34,994 nucleotides of DNA from Bacteroidales bacterium. Its GTDB lineage: Bacteria > Bacteroidota > Bacteroidia > Bacteroidales > ML635J-15. Position numbers and translations under genes: made by a program. Location: contig JAQVPT010000003.1 in NCBI GenBank assembly GCA_028701945.1, forward strand, positions 1 through 34,994, written 5' to 3'. Shown here piece by piece: positions 23,211-34,851 of this stretch (position 1 is its first letter; each line of letters opens with the position of its first letter). The notes beneath the pieces were generated by a model that was not told the DNA's origin, ran no database searches, and worked only from the letters and a program-made list of their open reading frames with translations.

Positions 23211-23255
23211 ATAAAAAAGAAGCTGTCTATTCGCAATTGGCGAACTGACAACTTC
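23211..23255 (-). terminator. Terminator of the rpoB-rpoC operon
   Basis: A long hairpin (GAAG-TGTC... paired with GACA-CTTC, and an inner TTCGC/GCGAA) spans 23219-23255. On the minus strand it is followed by TTTTTT (complement of 23218-23213). It lies 19 bases past the DUF3467 gene's stop; a T-run also lies on the other side, so it may work both ways. Confidence 0.85.
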
Positions 23256-23274
23256 ATTTTTTTTATTTTAATTA

Positions 23275-23595
23275 TTATGCTTGAGCAGTCGGTCCGCCAA
23301 AATTCATAGGAATCGGATTCCCTTGCTTATTTGAGGACACCTTAATTGGTCCATTAACAGATTCATATTTTGAAATATTTTCCTGCAAAGCGGTCATAAG
23401 TCTTTTTGCATGTTCTGGAGTTAGGATAATTCTTGATTTTACCTTAGCTTTAGGCATACCAGGCATAATTCTAACAAAGTCCAATACAAACTCTGAAGTC
23501 GAATGAGTAATTACAGCGAGATTTGCATAAACCCCTTGACCTGTCTCTTCTGTCAGCTCAATATTTATTTGATTCTGTTTGTTTTTATCTTCCAT
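23275..23595 (-). CDS. DUF3467 family protein
   Basis: 106 residues from the ATG at 23595, one base after the rpoC stop; an in-frame ATG at 23619 overlaps rpoC and is less likely. The core ELTEETGQGVYANLAVITHS, FVLDFVRIMPGMPKAKVKSR, IILTPEHAKRLMTALQENI is the DUF3467 family. Its place directly after rpoC is conserved in Bacteroidota. The function is unknown; the position suggests an accessory role in transcription. The Pro/Gly/Ala tail (GNPIPMNFGGPTAQA) looks flexible. Last gene of the operon. Confidence 0.88.
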   Translation of the reverse strand: MEDKNKQNQINIELTEETGQGVYANLAVITHSTSEFVLDFVRIMPGMPKAKVKSRIILTPEHAKRLMTALQENISKYESVNGPIKVSSNKQGNPIPMNFGGPTAQA

Positions 23596-23596
23596 T

Positions 23597-26500
23597 TTAT
23601 TTTTCTTTTGATATTTCAATTTGTTCTACTCGTTTTTGTTTTTCCATAACTTCCATTGGAGCAACACGAACGTTTTGAAGCGAACGCTGTCCTGTTCCAG
23701 CTGGGATCAAATGTCCAACAATAACGTTCTCTTTTAATCCTTCAAGTGTATCAACTTTAGCTCTGATTGCAGCTTCGTTAAGCACTTTAGTTGTTTCTTG
23801 GAACGATGCAGCAGACATAAAACTGTTTGTCTGAAGAGCCGCTCTAGTAATACCTTGTAGTATTTGGCTTGATGTAGCAGGTAATGCGTCTCTCACATCA
23901 ACAAGTTTAAGGTCTTTACGTCGAAGCATTGAATTTTCATCCCTTAAGCGACGATACGAAACCATTTGTCCCGCTTTAAAGTTTTCTGAGTCACCAGCGT
24001 CAACTACTACTTTTTTATCAAACAAGCTGTCATTTTCTTCACGGAAAGCCCATTTATCAGCAATCTGTTTTTCTAAGAACTGAGTATCTCCAGGTTCAAC
24101 AATAACAACTTTTCTCATCATTTGTCTTACAATAACTTCAAAGTGTTTATCGTTGATTTTCACACCTTGCAGACGATACACATCCTGAACCTCGTTTACA
24201 AGATACTCTTGAACTTCGGTTGGACCTTTAATAGCAAGTATGTCGCTAGGAGTAATAGCTCCATCAATTAGAGGTGTCCCAGCTTTGATATAATCATTTG
24301 GTTGAACAAGAATTTGCTTTGACAGTGGCACAAGATATTTCTTTGTTTTCCCGTCTTTTGGTTCTATTTCAATTTCACGATTACCTCTTTTAATCTTACC
24401 AAAAGATACTTCTCCGTCAATTTCGGAAACAACTGCAGGATTAGAAGGATTTCTAGCTTCAAATAATTCAGTAACTCTAGGCAAACCACCAGTTATGTCA
24501 CCACCTTTACCCACAATTCTAGGCATCTTTATTAACACATCCCCAGTTTTAATCTCTTCTTTCTCACTACGCATCAATCGAGCACCAACTGGAAGGTTAT
24601 ACGTGGCAATTACTTCTTTTTTCTTATTAACAATTTTTGCAACAGGAATTTTAGTTTTATCCTTTGTTTCAATAATGGTTTTTTCTGTAGTTCCAGTTTG
24701 AACCACCATTTCATCTTTAAAGTTAATATCCTCAGCAAGATCCTCATACACTAGTTTACCAGCGTGTTCTGATACAATTACAATATTGTAAAGATCCCAA
24801 TCACAAATTTTATCACCTTTGTTTACATTATCGCCTGATTTAAAGAACAGTTTTGCTCCATAAGGGATTGGCTTATTAACTAATTGGATTTTTGTTTTAG
24901 CATCTATAATTTTTAATTCTGCCATGCGTGTAACAACAATATCCACTTTTTGACCATCTTTCTCAATAAATTCAACAGTACGTAATTCATCAAATTCAAC
25001 AATCCCACTATATTTAGCAATGATAGAAGACTCACTAGCAACATTACCAGCTACCCCTCCCATGTGGAATGTTCTCAAAGTCAGCTGTGTACCTGGCTCC
25101 CCAATAGATTGAGCAGCAATAACACCAACAGCTTCGCCTTTTTGCACCATTTTTCTTGTAGCAAGATTACGCCCGTAACATTTTGCACAAACACCTTTAC
25201 GGCTTTCGCAAGTTAAAACCGAACGTATTTCTACCCTATCAATAGGTGATTCTTCTATTTTACGAGCTATTTTTTCAGTAATTTCATCACCTGACGAAAC
25301 AATAAGTTCTTCTGTTTGAGGATGATAAACATCGTGTACACTAGTACGCCCAAGGATTCTATCAGATAAAGATTCTATGACCTCTTCATCATTCTTTTTA
25401 AGTTCTGTAGCTACAAGTCCTCTAAGAGTTCCGCAATCTTCTTCATTAATAATAACATCTTGAGCGACATCAACTAATCGTCTAGTAAGATAACCAGCAT
25501 CTGCCGTTTTAAGAGCAGTATCAGCAAGCCCCTTACGAGCACCGTGAGTAGAAATAAAATATTCAAGAATAGAAAGTCCCTCTTTAAAGTTTGATAAAAT
25601 TGGGTTTTCAATAATCTCACTTGTCTGAACTCCAGATTTTTGTGGTTTAGCCATCAAGCCTCTCATTCCACACAACTGGCTAATCTGTTCTTTAGAACCC
25701 CTTGCACCAGAGTCAAGCATCATATAAACAGCATTAAATCCTTGGTCATCAGTAGAGAGTTTACGCATAACCTCAATACTTAAACGAGCATTAATATTTG
25801 TCCATACATCAATTACTTGATTATATCTTTCATTATCTGTAATAACCCCAATGTTATAATTGCCCATAATTTCGTCAACCTCAGCATAACCCTCAGCAAT
25901 TAAATCCTCTTTTTCAGGAGGAACAATAACGTCATCAAGATTAAAAGATAGACCGACTATAAAAGCATTAGAATACCCAAGGTCTTTGATATCATCAAGG
26001 AATTTAGCAGTTACGGCAGTACCAAACTGGCTTACAAGATTACCAATAATGTCTCTCAAAGATTTTTTGGTTAATACTGCATTAATATAACCATATTCTT
26101 TTGGCACGATTTGATTAAACAGTACTCTACCAGTGGTAGTGGAAATCATTTTTGTAACGTGCTCACAATTCTCATCAATATCCTCTGTTCGAACTTTTAT
26201 TTTAGCATGTAATCCAAGTCTGCCTTCATTATTGGCAATCACGACTTCCTCAGGCGAGTAAAATGTTTTACCTTCTCCTTCAACACCTGTACGCTCTTTA
26301 GTCATATAATACAGTCCTAAAACCATATCCTGAGAAGGTACAGTAATAGGAGCTCCATTAGCTGGATTAAGAATATTATGCGAAGCAAGCATTAAAACCT
26401 GAGCCTCTATAATTGCAGCATTACCCAAAGGAAGATGAACCGCCATTTGGTCACCATCAAAGTCGGCGTTAAAAGCAGTACAGACAAGAGGGTGCAACTG

Positions 26501-27877
26501 AATAGCTTTACCTTCGATAAGTTTAGGCTGGAAAGCCTGAATTCCAAGTCTGTGCAAAGTAGGAGCACGATTAAGAAGAACCGGATGTCCTTTAAGGATG
26601 TTTTCAAGTATATCCCAAATAACGGGGTCTTTTCGCTCTACAATTTTCTTGGCAGATTTTACTGTTTTAACAATGCCTCTTTCAGTTAATTTCCTAATAA
26701 TAAACGGCTTATATAACTCTGCCGCCATATCTTTTGGAATACCGCACTCATGCATTTTAAGTTCTGGTCCAACAACAATAACCGAACGAGCCGAAAAATC
26801 AACACGCTTACCTAATAAGTTTTGACGGAAACGTCCTTGTTTTCCTTTTAGACTATCGCTAAGAGATTTTAAAGGTCTATTAGCATCTGTTTTAACAGCA
26901 TTAGATTTTCTAGAGTTGTCGAATAATGAGTCAACAGCTTCTTGGAGCATCCTTTTTTCGTTACGTAATATAACTTCAGGTGCTTTAATTTCCAATAATC
27001 GCTTTAGACGATTATTTCTAATGATAACCCTTCTATATAAATCGTTAAGGTCGGATGTAGCAAAACGTCCTCCATCAAGAGGTACCAATGGTCTCAACTC
27101 AGGAGGTATCACTGGAACAATCTTAACAATCATCCATTCTGGCTTATTAATATCTTTTGATAATCTGAAAGCCTCAACCACAATAAGTCTTTTTAGTGCT
27201 TCACTTTTACGTTGCTGTGAAGTTTCTTTATTTGCTTTATCACGTAAATCATAAGATAGAAAATCTAAATCAATTCTTTGCAATAAATCAAAAATAGCCT
27301 CTGCTCCCATTTTAGCGATAAACTTATTTGGGTCAGCATCATCAAGCAACTGGTTTTCACGTGGCAGTGATTCTAAAATATCGAGATATTCGTCTTCTGT
27401 TAGAAAATCGAGTTCTAACACCCCATCAATTGCTTTGACACCGGGTTGAATAACAACATATCTTTCGTAATAGACAATCATATCCAGTTTTTTTGCTGGA
27501 AGCCCCAATAAATATCCAATTTTGTTCGGTAAAGTTTTAAAATACCAAATATGAGCAACAGGCACTTCTAACTTGATATGCCCTGTTCGTTCGCGACGCA
27601 CTTTTTTTTCAGTAACTTCAACACCACATCTATCACAAACGATACCCTTATATCTAATTCTCTTGTATTTACCACAATGACATTCGTAATCTTTAACTGG
27701 ACCAAAAATTCTTTCGCAAAACAAACCGTCTCTTTCGGGTTTATATGTACGATAATTTATAGTCTCTGGTTTTGTAACCTCTCCACTCGACTTTTCCTGA
27801 ATTTCTTCGGGAGAAGCAAGACTAATTGTTATTTTTGAGAAGTTTGAATTTACTTTATTATCTTTTCTAAAAGCCAT
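23597..27877 (-). CDS. rpoC: DNA-directed RNA polymerase subunit beta'
   Basis: 1426 residues, the usual Bacteroidota length. It forms the active centre of RNA polymerase with RpoB. Seen: N-terminal zinc site C66, C68, C81, C84 ([18 protein letters not shown]); RPPLE-region equivalents in [40 protein letters not shown]; the catalytic magnesium motif NADFDGDQM at 470-478 (Asp472, 474, 476); the trigger-loop region [19 protein letters not shown]; second zinc site with [14 protein letters not shown]; and the C-terminal [20 protein letters not shown]. Everything expected is intact. It follows rpoB by 31 bases. Confidence 0.99.
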   Translation of the reverse strand: MAFRKDNKVNSNFSKITISLASPEEIQEKSSGEVTKPETINYRTYKPERDGLFCERIFGPVKDYECHCGKYKRIRYKGIVCDRCGVEVTEKKVRRERTGHIKLEVPVAHIWYFKTLPNKIGYLLGLPAKKLDMIVYYERYVVIQPGVKAIDGVLELDFLTEDEYLDILESLPRENQLLDDADPNKFIAKMGAEAIFDLLQRIDLDFLSYDLRDKANKETSQQRKSEALKRLIVVEAFRLSKDINKPEWMIVKIVPVIPPELRPLVPLDGGRFATSDLNDLYRRVIIRNNRLKRLLEIKAPEVILRNEKRMLQEAVDSLFDNSRKSNAVKTDANRPLKSLSDSLKGKQGRFRQNLLGKRVDFSARSVIVVGPELKMHECGIPKDMAAELYKPFIIRKLTERGIVKTVKSAKKIVERKDPVIWDILENILKGHPVLLNRAPTLHRLGIQAFQPKLIEGKAIQLHPLVCTAFNADFDGDQMAVHLPLGNAAIIEAQVLMLASHNILNPANGAPITVPSQDMVLGLYYMTKERTGVEGEGKTFYSPEEVVIANNEGRLGLHAKIKVRTEDIDENCEHVTKMISTTTGRVLFNQIVPKEYGYINAVLTKKSLRDIIGNLVSQFGTAVTAKFLDDIKDLGYSNAFIVGLSFNLDDVIVPPEKEDLIAEGYAEVDEIMGNYNIGVITDNERYNQVIDVWTNINARLSIEVMRKLSTDDQGFNAVYMMLDSGARGSKEQISQLCGMRGLMAKPQKSGVQTSEIIENPILSNFKEGLSILEYFISTHGARKGLADTALKTADAGYLTRRLVDVAQDVIINEEDCGTLRGLVATELKKNDEEVIESLSDRILGRTSVHDVYHPQTEELIVSSGDEITEKIARKIEESPIDRVEIRSVLTCESRKGVCAKCYGRNLATRKMVQKGEAVGVIAAQSIGEPGTQLTLRTFHMGGVAGNVASESSIIAKYSGIVEFDELRTVEFIEKDGQKVDIVVTRMAELKIIDAKTKIQLVNKPIPYGAKLFFKSGDNVNKGDKICDWDLYNIVIVSEHAGKLVYEDLAEDINFKDEMVVQTGTTEKTIIETKDKTKIPVAKIVNKKKEVIATYNLPVGARLMRSEKEEIKTGDVLIKMPRIVGKGGDITGGLPRVTELFEARNPSNPAVVSEIDGEVSFGKIKRGNREIEIEPKDGKTKKYLVPLSKQILVQPNDYIKAGTPLIDGAITPSDILAIKGPTEVQEYLVNEVQDVYRLQGVKINDKHFEVIVRQMMRKVVIVEPGDTQFLEKQIADKWAFREENDSLFDKKVVVDAGDSENFKAGQMVSYRRLRDENSMLRRKDLKLVDVRDALPATSSQILQGITRAALQTNSFMSAASFQETTKVLNEAAIRAKVDTLEGLKENVIVGHLIPAGTGQRSLQNVRVAPMEVMEKQKRVEQIEISKEK

Positions 27878-27908
27878 TTTATGAGCTATTTAAATATATA
27901 AAACAATA

Positions 27909-30900
27909 TTAATCAAGGTTCACTCTCAGGCACAATCCTCTCAATTCATGCAATAGCACATTGAGCGATTCCGGAATTCCTGGCACAGGCATTTGTTCAC
28001 CTTTTACAATGCTCTCATAGGTTTTTGCACGTCCCATAACGTCATCCGATTTGACAGTCAATATTTCCTGAAGGATATTAGCAGCACCAAATGCTTCAAG
28101 AGCCCAGACTTCCATTTCACCAAATCTTTGACCACCAAATTGTGCTTTACCACCAAGAGGTTGTTGCGTAATAAGAGAATATGGTCCTATGCTCCGAGCA
28201 TGCATTTTATCTTCGACCATGTGTCCAAGTTTTAGCATATAAATAATTCCAACTGTTGCAGGTTGGTCAAATTTTCTACCAGTACCGCCATCATACAAAT
28301 AAGTTTTACCATATTTTGGTACACCAGCTTTGTCGGTATATTCGTTTATATGTTCAATTTGTGCACCGTCAAAAATAGGTGTTGCAAACTTAACTCCCAA
28401 TACTTGACCAGCCCAACCAAGTACAGTTTCATAAATCTGCCCTAAGTTCATACGTGAAGGCACACCAAGTGGATTTAAAACGATATCAACAGGAGTACCA
28501 TCATCCAAGAAAGGCATATCTTCTTGACGGACAATTTTTGCCAAAATACCTTTATTTCCGTGTCGCCCTGCCATTTTATCACCAACTTTAATAGTACGTT
28601 TACTGGCTATATATATTTTTGCAAGCTGCATAATTCCAGCAGGAAGTTCATCACCAATAGTAATATCAAGTCTTCTACGCCTAAATTCACCTTCGTATTT
28701 CTTAAACTCAATCATATAATTGTACAATAGTTTTCCTATTGTAACATTTCTACTCTTATCGGTAGTCCATTTATTTGGACTAACAGTCAAGAAATCAACA
28801 TCTCCAAGTAACTTCTGTGTAAACTTTAGACCTTTTGGGATAATATCATTACCAAAATTATCTTTAACACCTTGCGAAGTTTTACCATTAACAAGAAGGA
28901 AGAGCTTTTCGATAAGCAATGACTTGAGTTTAGAGTTAGCCTCTAATTCCTGTTCATTGATATTCTCAAGTAAAATCTTATCCTGATTTTTAGCTTTTCT
29001 GTCTTTAATTGTTTTGGCAAATAATTTTTTGTCAATCACTACTCCACTAGTCGAAGGAGATGCTTTTAAAGATGCGTCTTTTACATCACCAGCTTTTTCT
29101 CCAAAAATTGCTCTAAGCAATTTCTCTTCAGGAGAAGGATCACTTTCACCTTTAGGGGTAATTTTACCAATTAATATATCGCCTGGCTTAACATAAGCTC
29201 CGATACGAATAATACCATTTTCATCAAGATCTTTTGTTGCCTGTTCACTAACGTTAGGAATATCCGAAGTCAACTCTTCCATTCCACGCTTTGTTTCTCT
29301 AACTTCTAGTTGATAATCTACTATATATATAGATGTAAACAAATCCTCACGAACGACTTTTTCGCTTATCACGATAGCATCCTCAAAGTTATAACCTTTC
29401 CAAGGCATAAAAGCAACTTTAAGGTTTCTTCCTAGTGCGAGTTCACCGTTTTCGGTTGCATACCCCTCTGTAAGAATTGTACCCTTAGAGACTTTTTGAC
29501 CTTTTGACACAATCGGTCTAAGGTTGATACAAGTATTTTGATTAGTTTTATGAAATTTTTGAACTAAATATTCTTTAATTTCATCAGTAAAATTAACAAA
29601 ACTTTCTTCTTCGTCTCTATCGTATCTAATAATAATTTTTTGTGCATCTACGTACTCGACAACACCTTCACCTTCTGCAACCAAAAGAATTCTCGAATCT
29701 TGAGCAACCATGTGTTCTATACCAGTTCCAACAAATGGAGCTTCTGGTTTAAGTAGCGGAACTGCCTGACGCATCATATTAGAGCCCATAAGAGCCCTAT
29801 TTGCATCATCATGTTCGAGGAAAGGAATCAATGAAGCTGCAATTGAGGCAATTTGGTTTGGAGCTACGTCCATTAAATTTATTTGACTAGGCTCTACCAC
29901 AATATAATCACCTTCGTTACGAGATCTAACCTTATCAGATTGGAATACTCCCGCATCGTCAATAACAGCATTAGCTTGAGCTATTACTTTATCTTCTTCT
30001 TCTTCTGCACTTAAATAAACGATATTATCAAAACTAGTTTTCCCATTAGCAACATTTCTATAGGGAGTTTCAATAAAACCAAGATTATTTATTTTTGCAT
30101 AAACACAAAGCGAGGATATTAATCCAATATTTGGTCCTTCTGGAGTTTCGATTGGACACAATCGTCCATAATGTGTAAAGTGAACGTCACGGACCTCAAA
30201 ACCAGCTCTTTCGCGAGACAAACCACCTGGGCCTAGAGCAGATAACCTTCTCTTGTGAGTCATTTCAGATAATGGATTAATTTGATCCATAAACTGCGAC
30301 AATTGATTTGTTCCAAAGAAGGAGTTAATTACAGAAGATAGTGTTTTTGAGTTAATAAGATCTATAGGATGAAAGACCTCATTGTCTCTGACATTCATTC
30401 TTTCACGGATTGTGCGAGCCATTCGGGCTAAACCGACACCAAATTGATTTCCAAGCTGTTCGCCAACAGTACGTACACGTCTATTGCTAAGATGATCAAT
30501 ATCATCAACATCAGCTTTTGAATTAATAAGCTCTATTAAATATTTAATTATCGCAATAATATCTTCGCGAGTCAAAACTTTCACGTCAATAGATGAATCA
30601 AGCGCGAGTTTATGATTAATTCGAAATCTTCCAACTTCTCCCAAATCATAACGTTTTTCGGAAAAGAAAAGTTTATCAATCACATCACGTGCGGTTGCCT
30701 CATCAGGTGGTTCAGTATTTCTCAATTGACGATAAATATGAACGACCGCCTCTTTTTCAGAATTACAAGGGTCTTTTTGTAAAGTATTATATATTATAGC
30801 ATAATCAGAAATTTTCTGATTTTCTTTATGTAGTAAAATAGTTTTTGTCCCTGAATCAACGATCATTTCCACGTGTTGATTCTCAATAATTGTTTCTCGG

Positions 30901-31712
30901 TCGATAACTACTTCGTTACGTTCAATAGAGACTACTTCGGCTGTATCTTCATCAACAAAGTCCTCAAACCAAGTTTTAAGTACTCTGGCGGCTAATCTAC
31001 GTCCGACCATTTTCTTAACAGCTGTTTTAGAAACTTTAACTTCGTCAGCAAGGTCAAATATTTCCAAAATATCTTTATCACTTTCAAAACCGATAGCTCT
31101 AAGCAGAGTAGTAACTGGCAATTTCTTTTTACGGTCGATGTAAGCAAACATCACCGAATTTATATCTGTGGCAAACTCAATCCACGAACCTCTAAAAGGA
31201 ATAACACGTGCAGAATACAGTTTAGTACCATTAGCATGCAGCGATTGGCTAAAGAAAACTCCAGGTGAACGGTGTAGTTGGGAAACGACAATTCGTTCAG
31301 CACCATTAATAACAAATGTTCCACTTGGGGTCATATAAGGTACGGTTCCAAGCCACACGTCTTGCACAGAAGTTTCAAAGTCTTCATGCTCTGCATCTGT
31401 ACAATACAATTTTAATTTCGCTTTTAGCGGAATACAATATGTCAGGCCTCTTTCGATACATTGCTCTATGCTATATCGGGGAGGGTCTAACGAGTAGTCC
31501 AAAAATTCTAGAACGAAATTATTCCTGGTGTCTGTAATTGGAAAATTATCCTGAAAAACCTTATAAAGTCCTTCGGATTTTCTCTGTTCTGCCGTTGAGT
31601 CTAATTGAAAAAACTCTTTAAACGATTCTATCTGTATCTCAAGAAAATCAGGGTATTCGAGCTGATTTTTTGTTGTTGAGAAATTGATTCTTTGTTTTTT
31701 ATTAACAGTCAT
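27909..31712 (-). CDS. rpoB: DNA-directed RNA polymerase subunit beta
   Basis: 1267 residues, normal for the phylum. It builds the other half of the catalytic cleft. Seen: [20 protein letters not shown] at the start; the rifampicin region [19 protein letters not shown] with the residues equivalent to E. coli Asp516, His526 and Ser531 all of the sensitive type; [38 protein letters not shown]; and the C-terminal [18 protein letters not shown]. The gene is preceded by a strong hairpin in the rplL-rpoB gap, and no separate promoter is evident. Confidence 0.99.
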   Translation of the reverse strand: MTVNKKQRINFSTTKNQLEYPDFLEIQIESFKEFFQLDSTAEQRKSEGLYKVFQDNFPITDTRNNFVLEFLDYSLDPPRYSIEQCIERGLTYCIPLKAKLKLYCTDAEHEDFETSVQDVWLGTVPYMTPSGTFVINGAERIVVSQLHRSPGVFFSQSLHANGTKLYSARVIPFRGSWIEFATDINSVMFAYIDRKKKLPVTTLLRAIGFESDKDILEIFDLADEVKVSKTAVKKMVGRRLAARVLKTWFEDFVDEDTAEVVSIERNEVVIDRETIIENQHVEMIVDSGTKTILLHKENQKISDYAIIYNTLQKDPCNSEKEAVVHIYRQLRNTEPPDEATARDVIDKLFFSEKRYDLGEVGRFRINHKLALDSSIDVKVLTREDIIAIIKYLIELINSKADVDDIDHLSNRRVRTVGEQLGNQFGVGLARMARTIRERMNVRDNEVFHPIDLINSKTLSSVINSFFGTNQLSQFMDQINPLSEMTHKRRLSALGPGGLSRERAGFEVRDVHFTHYGRLCPIETPEGPNIGLISSLCVYAKINNLGFIETPYRNVANGKTSFDNIVYLSAEEEEDKVIAQANAVIDDAGVFQSDKVRSRNEGDYIVVEPSQINLMDVAPNQIASIAASLIPFLEHDDANRALMGSNMMRQAVPLLKPEAPFVGTGIEHMVAQDSRILLVAEGEGVVEYVDAQKIIIRYDRDEEESFVNFTDEIKEYLVQKFHKTNQNTCINLRPIVSKGQKVSKGTILTEGYATENGELALGRNLKVAFMPWKGYNFEDAIVISEKVVREDLFTSIYIVDYQLEVRETKRGMEELTSDIPNVSEQATKDLDENGIIRIGAYVKPGDILIGKITPKGESDPSPEEKLLRAIFGEKAGDVKDASLKASPSTSGVVIDKKLFAKTIKDRKAKNQDKILLENINEQELEANSKLKSLLIEKLFLLVNGKTSQGVKDNFGNDIIPKGLKFTQKLLGDVDFLTVSPNKWTTDKSRNVTIGKLLYNYMIEFKKYEGEFRRRRLDITIGDELPAGIMQLAKIYIASKRTIKVGDKMAGRHGNKGILAKIVRQEDMPFLDDGTPVDIVLNPLGVPSRMNLGQIYETVLGWAGQVLGVKFATPIFDGAQIEHINEYTDKAGVPKYGKTYLYDGGTGRKFDQPATVGIIYMLKLGHMVEDKMHARSIGPYSLITQQPLGGKAQFGGQRFGEMEVWALEAFGAANILQEILTVKSDDVMGRAKTYESIVKGEQMPVPGIPESLNVLLHELRGLCLRVNLD

Positions 31713-31753
31713 TTATGCAATAATTAAATATGAACCTAAACATTAACAACGAA

Positions 31754-31785
31754 AGGTTTAAAACCCGAAACCGGGTTTTAAACCT
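31754..31785. promoter_or_regulatory. Strong hairpin between rplL and rpoB
   Basis: A perfect 14-pair stem (31754-31767 with 31772-31785, AGGTTTAAAACCCG and its complement) with a 4-base loop lies 22 bases after the rplL stop. No T-run follows in the direction of transcription, so it is more like an attenuation or RNase III processing site than a full terminator. In E. coli the same gap holds both functions, but those structures differ in sequence. Confidence 0.75.
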
Positions 31786-31807
31786 AAAATATATACAACT
31801 AAGTTGT

Positions 31808-32185
31808 TTATTTAAGTTCGACTTCTGCACCTGCTTCTTCTAATTGAGCTTTAAGTGCATTAGCCTCATCTTTTGGTACTCCTTCTTTGATTGGAGCTGG
31901 TGCTCCATCAACAAGAGCTTTTGCTTCTTTTAGTCCTAACCCTGTTAATTCCTTAACTAGTTTAACGATTTGCAATTTCTGAGCACCTGCTGAATTTAAG
32001 ATTACATCAAAATCTGTCTTTTCAACTTCGCCTGCACCTTCAGCTGCTGCTGCTGGTCCTGCAACTGCAACTGCTGCTGCTGCTGGCTCGATACCATAAT
32101 CATCTTTTAAGATATTTGCTAATTCGTTTACGTCCTTAACAGTAAGGTTAACTAATTCTTCTGCTAACTTCTTAAGATCTGCCAT
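31808..32185 (-). CDS. rplL: 50S ribosomal protein L7/L12
   Basis: 125 residues. The N-terminal dimerisation helices ([19 protein letters not shown]), an Ala/Gly-rich hinge ([19 protein letters not shown], about 35-53) and the C-terminal factor-binding domain ([35 protein letters not shown]) are complete. It forms the ribosomal stalk with L10, whose gene is 35 bases upstream, and recruits translation GTPases. Confidence 0.98.
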   Translation of the reverse strand: MADLKKLAEELVNLTVKDVNELANILKDDYGIEPAAAAVAVAGPAAAAEGAGEVEKTDFDVILNSAGAQKLQIVKLVKELTGLGLKEAKALVDGAPAPIKEGVPKDEANALKAQLEEAGAEVELK

Positions 32186-32220
32186 TTTAATTGAATTTTA
32201 CTTGTTTTTATACTAATTTT

Positions 32221-32739
32221 CTATTCTCTTTCAGACAAGGTTTTTACAAGCCCTGCCAACGTGTTTTTACCTGATTCTAGTTGTCCAAGAACGGTCTTCA
32301 TTGGTGATTGTAATAAACTAATAATATCGCCAATAAGTTCTTCTTTGGATTTTAGACTAGCTAATACATCCAGTAAATGTTCGCCAACATAAATTGATTC
32401 TTCAGCAAAAGCAGCTTTAAAAAGCGGCTTATCACTTTTTCTATTTAATTCCTTAATCAATTTACCTGGAACATTTGCAACATTACAAAACATTACCGAT
32501 GTGTTGTTATTTAGTACACCGAATAATTCTTGGTAATCTTTTCCAGATGCTTCCAAAGCCCTTTTGAAGTATGTATTCTTAACAACAATCAGTTCTATGT
32601 CTTTTTCAAAGCACTTTTTCCTAAGCTCAAAAGTCTGCTGAGCATTCAATCCTGAAACATCAGCCAAATAAAAATGGCTATACTCCTGCACTGTGGATTT
32701 TAGTTCTTCGATAAGCACTTGTTTGTCTTCTCGTTTCAT
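32221..32739 (-). CDS. rplJ: 50S ribosomal protein L10
   Basis: 172 residues. [51 protein letters not shown] and [11 protein letters not shown] are L10 landmarks; the C-terminal helix binds L7/L12 dimers. The ATG overlaps the rplA stop by four bases (ATGA), so the two are translationally coupled and there is no room for the long rplJ leader known in E. coli. Confidence 0.97.
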   Translation of the reverse strand: MKREDKQVLIEELKSTVQEYSHFYLADVSGLNAQQTFELRKKCFEKDIELIVVKNTYFKRALEASGKDYQELFGVLNNNTSVMFCNVANVPGKLIKELNRKSDKPLFKAAFAEESIYVGEHLLDVLASLKSKEELIGDIISLLQSPMKTVLGQLESGKNTLAGLVKTLSERE

Positions 32740-33449
32740 ACGGACAATTTCATTTTACTAATAACTGATTTAGGGTCAATCTCGATTCCAGGACTCATGG
32801 TACTCGACATATAAATACTTCGAATATATGTACCTTTTGCAGCTACAGGCTTTAATTTAATGATTGTTTGTATCAGTTCTGATGCATTATCAAAAATTTT
32901 GTCTGCATCAAAAGACACTTTACCTATACCTGCATGGATAATTCCATATTTGTCCACTTTAAAATCAATTTTACCCTTTTTAACATCTTCAACAGCTTTT
33001 CCGATTTCCATAGTAACTGTTCCGGTTTTAGGATTAGGCATCAGACCTCTAGGACCCAATACTCTACCTAACTTACCGATTTTAGCCATAACTTGAGGCA
33101 TTGTGATAATGATATCGATATCTGTCCACCCTCCGGTGATTTTCTCGATATAGTCATCCAAGCCAACAAAATCGGCTCCTGCATCTTTAGCTTCTTGTTC
33201 TTTATCTGGAGTACATAATACCAACACACGTACCATTTTTCCAGTACCGTGAGGTAATGTAGTGATTCCACGAACCATTTGATTGGCTTTTCGAGGATCC
33301 ACTCCAAGACGAACGTCGATGTCAACAGATGCATCAAACTTAGTAAAAGATATTTCTTTAACTAAACTTGCAGCTTCCTGGAGATCGTACTTCTTGCCTT
33401 TTTCAACTTTAGCTAAAGCGTCTTTTCTTTTTTTGCTAATTTTTGTCAT
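32736..33449 (-). CDS. rplA: 50S ribosomal protein L1
   Basis: 237 residues. [40 protein letters not shown], the RNA-binding region [13 protein letters not shown], and [18 protein letters not shown] are all typical. L1 binds 23S rRNA at the E-site stalk. In many bacteria it also represses its own operon; a matching mRNA site cannot be confirmed here. Confidence 0.98.
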   Translation of the reverse strand: MTKISKKRKDALAKVEKGKKYDLQEAASLVKEISFTKFDASVDIDVRLGVDPRKANQMVRGITTLPHGTGKMVRVLVLCTPDKEQEAKDAGADFVGLDDYIEKITGGWTDIDIIITMPQVMAKIGKLGRVLGPRGLMPNPKTGTVTMEIGKAVEDVKKGKIDFKVDKYGIIHAGIGKVSFDADKIFDNASELIQTIIKLKPVAAKGTYIRSIYMSSTMSPGIEIDPKSVISKMKLSV

Positions 33450-33466
33450 TTCAAAAAGTACTTTAA

Positions 33467-33910
33467 TTAATTTTTAATTGGAGATTCTCCTTTAATTGTA
33501 ACCCCCATACTTCTAGCGGTGCCAGCCACCATGCTCATAGCTGATTCTATTGTAAAAGCATTTAAGTCAACCATTTTGCCTTCGGCTATGGTTTTAACCT
33601 GATCCCAGGTAATTGCTCCGACTTTATTTCTGTTAGGCTCTGGTGAACCTTTTTTCAGTTTAGCCATTTCCAATAATTGTACAGCTACCGGTGGAGTCTT
33701 AACGATAAAATCAAACGACTTATCACTATAAAAAGTAATAATCACAGGTAATACTTTCCCTGCCAACTCCTGTGTTCTGCCATTAAACTGTTTGCAGAAC
33801 TCCATTATATTTAAGCCTTTTGATCCTAATGCCGGCCCTACCGGTGGAGACGGATTTGCGGCACCTCCTTTAATTTGTAGTTTTATAAAACCACCAATTT
33901 GTTTTGCCAT
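33467..33910 (-). CDS. rplK: 50S ribosomal protein L11
   Basis: 147 residues. [54 protein letters not shown] and the C-terminal [14 protein letters not shown] are the family signatures. L11 forms the GTPase-associated centre. The gene follows nusG by 26 bases and precedes rplA by 17. Confidence 0.98.
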   Translation of the reverse strand: MAKQIGGFIKLQIKGGAANPSPPVGPALGSKGLNIMEFCKQFNGRTQELAGKVLPVIITFYSDKSFDFIVKTPPVAVQLLEMAKLKKGSPEPNRNKVGAITWDQVKTIAEGKMVDLNAFTIESAMSMVAGTARSMGVTIKGESPIKN

Positions 33911-33936
33911 AAACTTTGTTTCTTTTAAAATAAAGA

Positions 33937-34482
33937 TTACTCTTTTTCTACCTGTATAAATCTAAGTTCTAAAGGTGTCCTTCTTCCAAAAATCTTCACC
34001 ATCACCTTTAATTTTTTCTTTTCATCATACACTTCTTCTATCACACCACTAAATCCACTAAATGGACCGTCAACTACCTTAACAGGTTCACCAACATAAT
34101 ATGGAACGTTAATTTCTTCGTTACCATCAGCCAGTTCATCAACCTTACCAAGGATTCTAGCGACCTCATCGCTTCTTAAAGGTGTGGCTACTCCATCTTT
34201 GGTACCTAAAAACCCAATAACCCCAGTTACACTGCGTATAATGTGCTCTACTTCACCGTCTAGAACTGCATTTATCAAAATGTAACCTGGAAAGAAATTT
34301 CTTTCTTTATGTACAGGTTTTCCGTTTCTTACCTGATAGACTTTTTCAGTTGGAATAAGCACTTGAGGTATATGCTCAGAAAGCCCTAATCTCAAAATTT
34401 CATTTTCAAGATATTCTTTCACTTTCTTCTCCTTACCACTAAGGGCACGAACAACATACCATTTTTTTTCTATTTCTGCCAT
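33937..34482 (-). CDS. nusG: Transcription termination/antitermination factor NusG
   Basis: 181 residues from the ATG at 34482; a TTG two codons upstream (34488) is also possible. The NGN domain is clear ([52 protein letters not shown]), followed by a KOW domain ([20 protein letters not shown]). NusG binds RNA polymerase and links it to Rho or the ribosome. It is between secE and rplK, as in most bacteria. Confidence 0.97.
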   Translation of the reverse strand: MAEIEKKWYVVRALSGKEKKVKEYLENEILRLGLSEHIPQVLIPTEKVYQVRNGKPVHKERNFFPGYILINAVLDGEVEHIIRSVTGVIGFLGTKDGVATPLRSDEVARILGKVDELADGNEEINVPYYVGEPVKVVDGPFSGFSGVIEEVYDEKKKLKVMVKIFGRRTPLELRFIQVEKE

Positions 34483-34504
34483 ATCCAACTAAAAAAATTT
34501 TGGT

Positions 34505-34699
34505 TTAATAAAACATGCCGTAAACGATTTTAAGCACTTCTTTGAATGTAAAGTCCATTAAAAACACAATAACGGCAAATATTAAGGAAGCAACCATTAC
34601 TACAACAGCACTGTTCTGAAGTTCCGACCATTTAGGCCAAGTAACTTTATGAACTAACTCGTTGTAAGTTTCTAAGAAATATGTTTTAATTTTACTCAT
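34505..34699 (-). CDS. secE: Preprotein translocase subunit SecE
   Basis: 64 residues, the short single-span form. An amphipathic start (MSKIKTYFLETYNELVHKVT), the conserved WPKWSELQNS hinge and one membrane helix (VVVMVASLIFAVIVFLMDF) are all as in the SecYEG family. It follows tRNA-Trp by 21 bases and precedes nusG. Confidence 0.96.
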   Translation of the reverse strand: MSKIKTYFLETYNELVHKVTWPKWSELQNSAVVVMVASLIFAVIVFLMDFTFKEVLKIVYGMFY

Positions 34700-34720
34700 C
34701 TCTTATATTATTGTCTTATG

Positions 34721-34793
34721 CACGGGAGGAGCGACTCGAACGCCCGACACCTAGTTTTGGAGACTAGTGCTCTACCAACTGAGCTACACCCGT
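34721..34793 (-). tRNA. tRNA-Trp (CCA)
   Basis: 73 bases with discriminator G. Acceptor ACGGGTG/CTCCCGT, D-arm GCTC-AGTTGGTA-GAGC, anticodon arm CTAGT-CTCCAAA-ACTAG (anticodon complementary to 34758-34760), T-arm GGGCG-TTCGAGT-CGCTC. Position 6-67 of the acceptor is a T-T mismatch and one T-stem pair is G-T. CCA is not encoded. Lying between tuf and secE, this is the usual Bacteroidota arrangement. Confidence 0.95.
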
Positions 34794-34802
34794 AAACAAG
34801 CA

Positions 34803-34829
34803 AGTAAGAGCCAATAGAGGCATCTTACT
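34803..34829. other. Hairpin between tuf and tRNA-Trp
   Basis: AGTAAGA-GCC pairs with GGC-TCTTACT around an AATAGA loop, with one bulged base. There is no T-run, so it is probably a processing or stability element at the tuf 3' end rather than a full terminator. Confidence 0.5.
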
Positions 34830-34851
34830 CACTTATATACTTATATTATAA

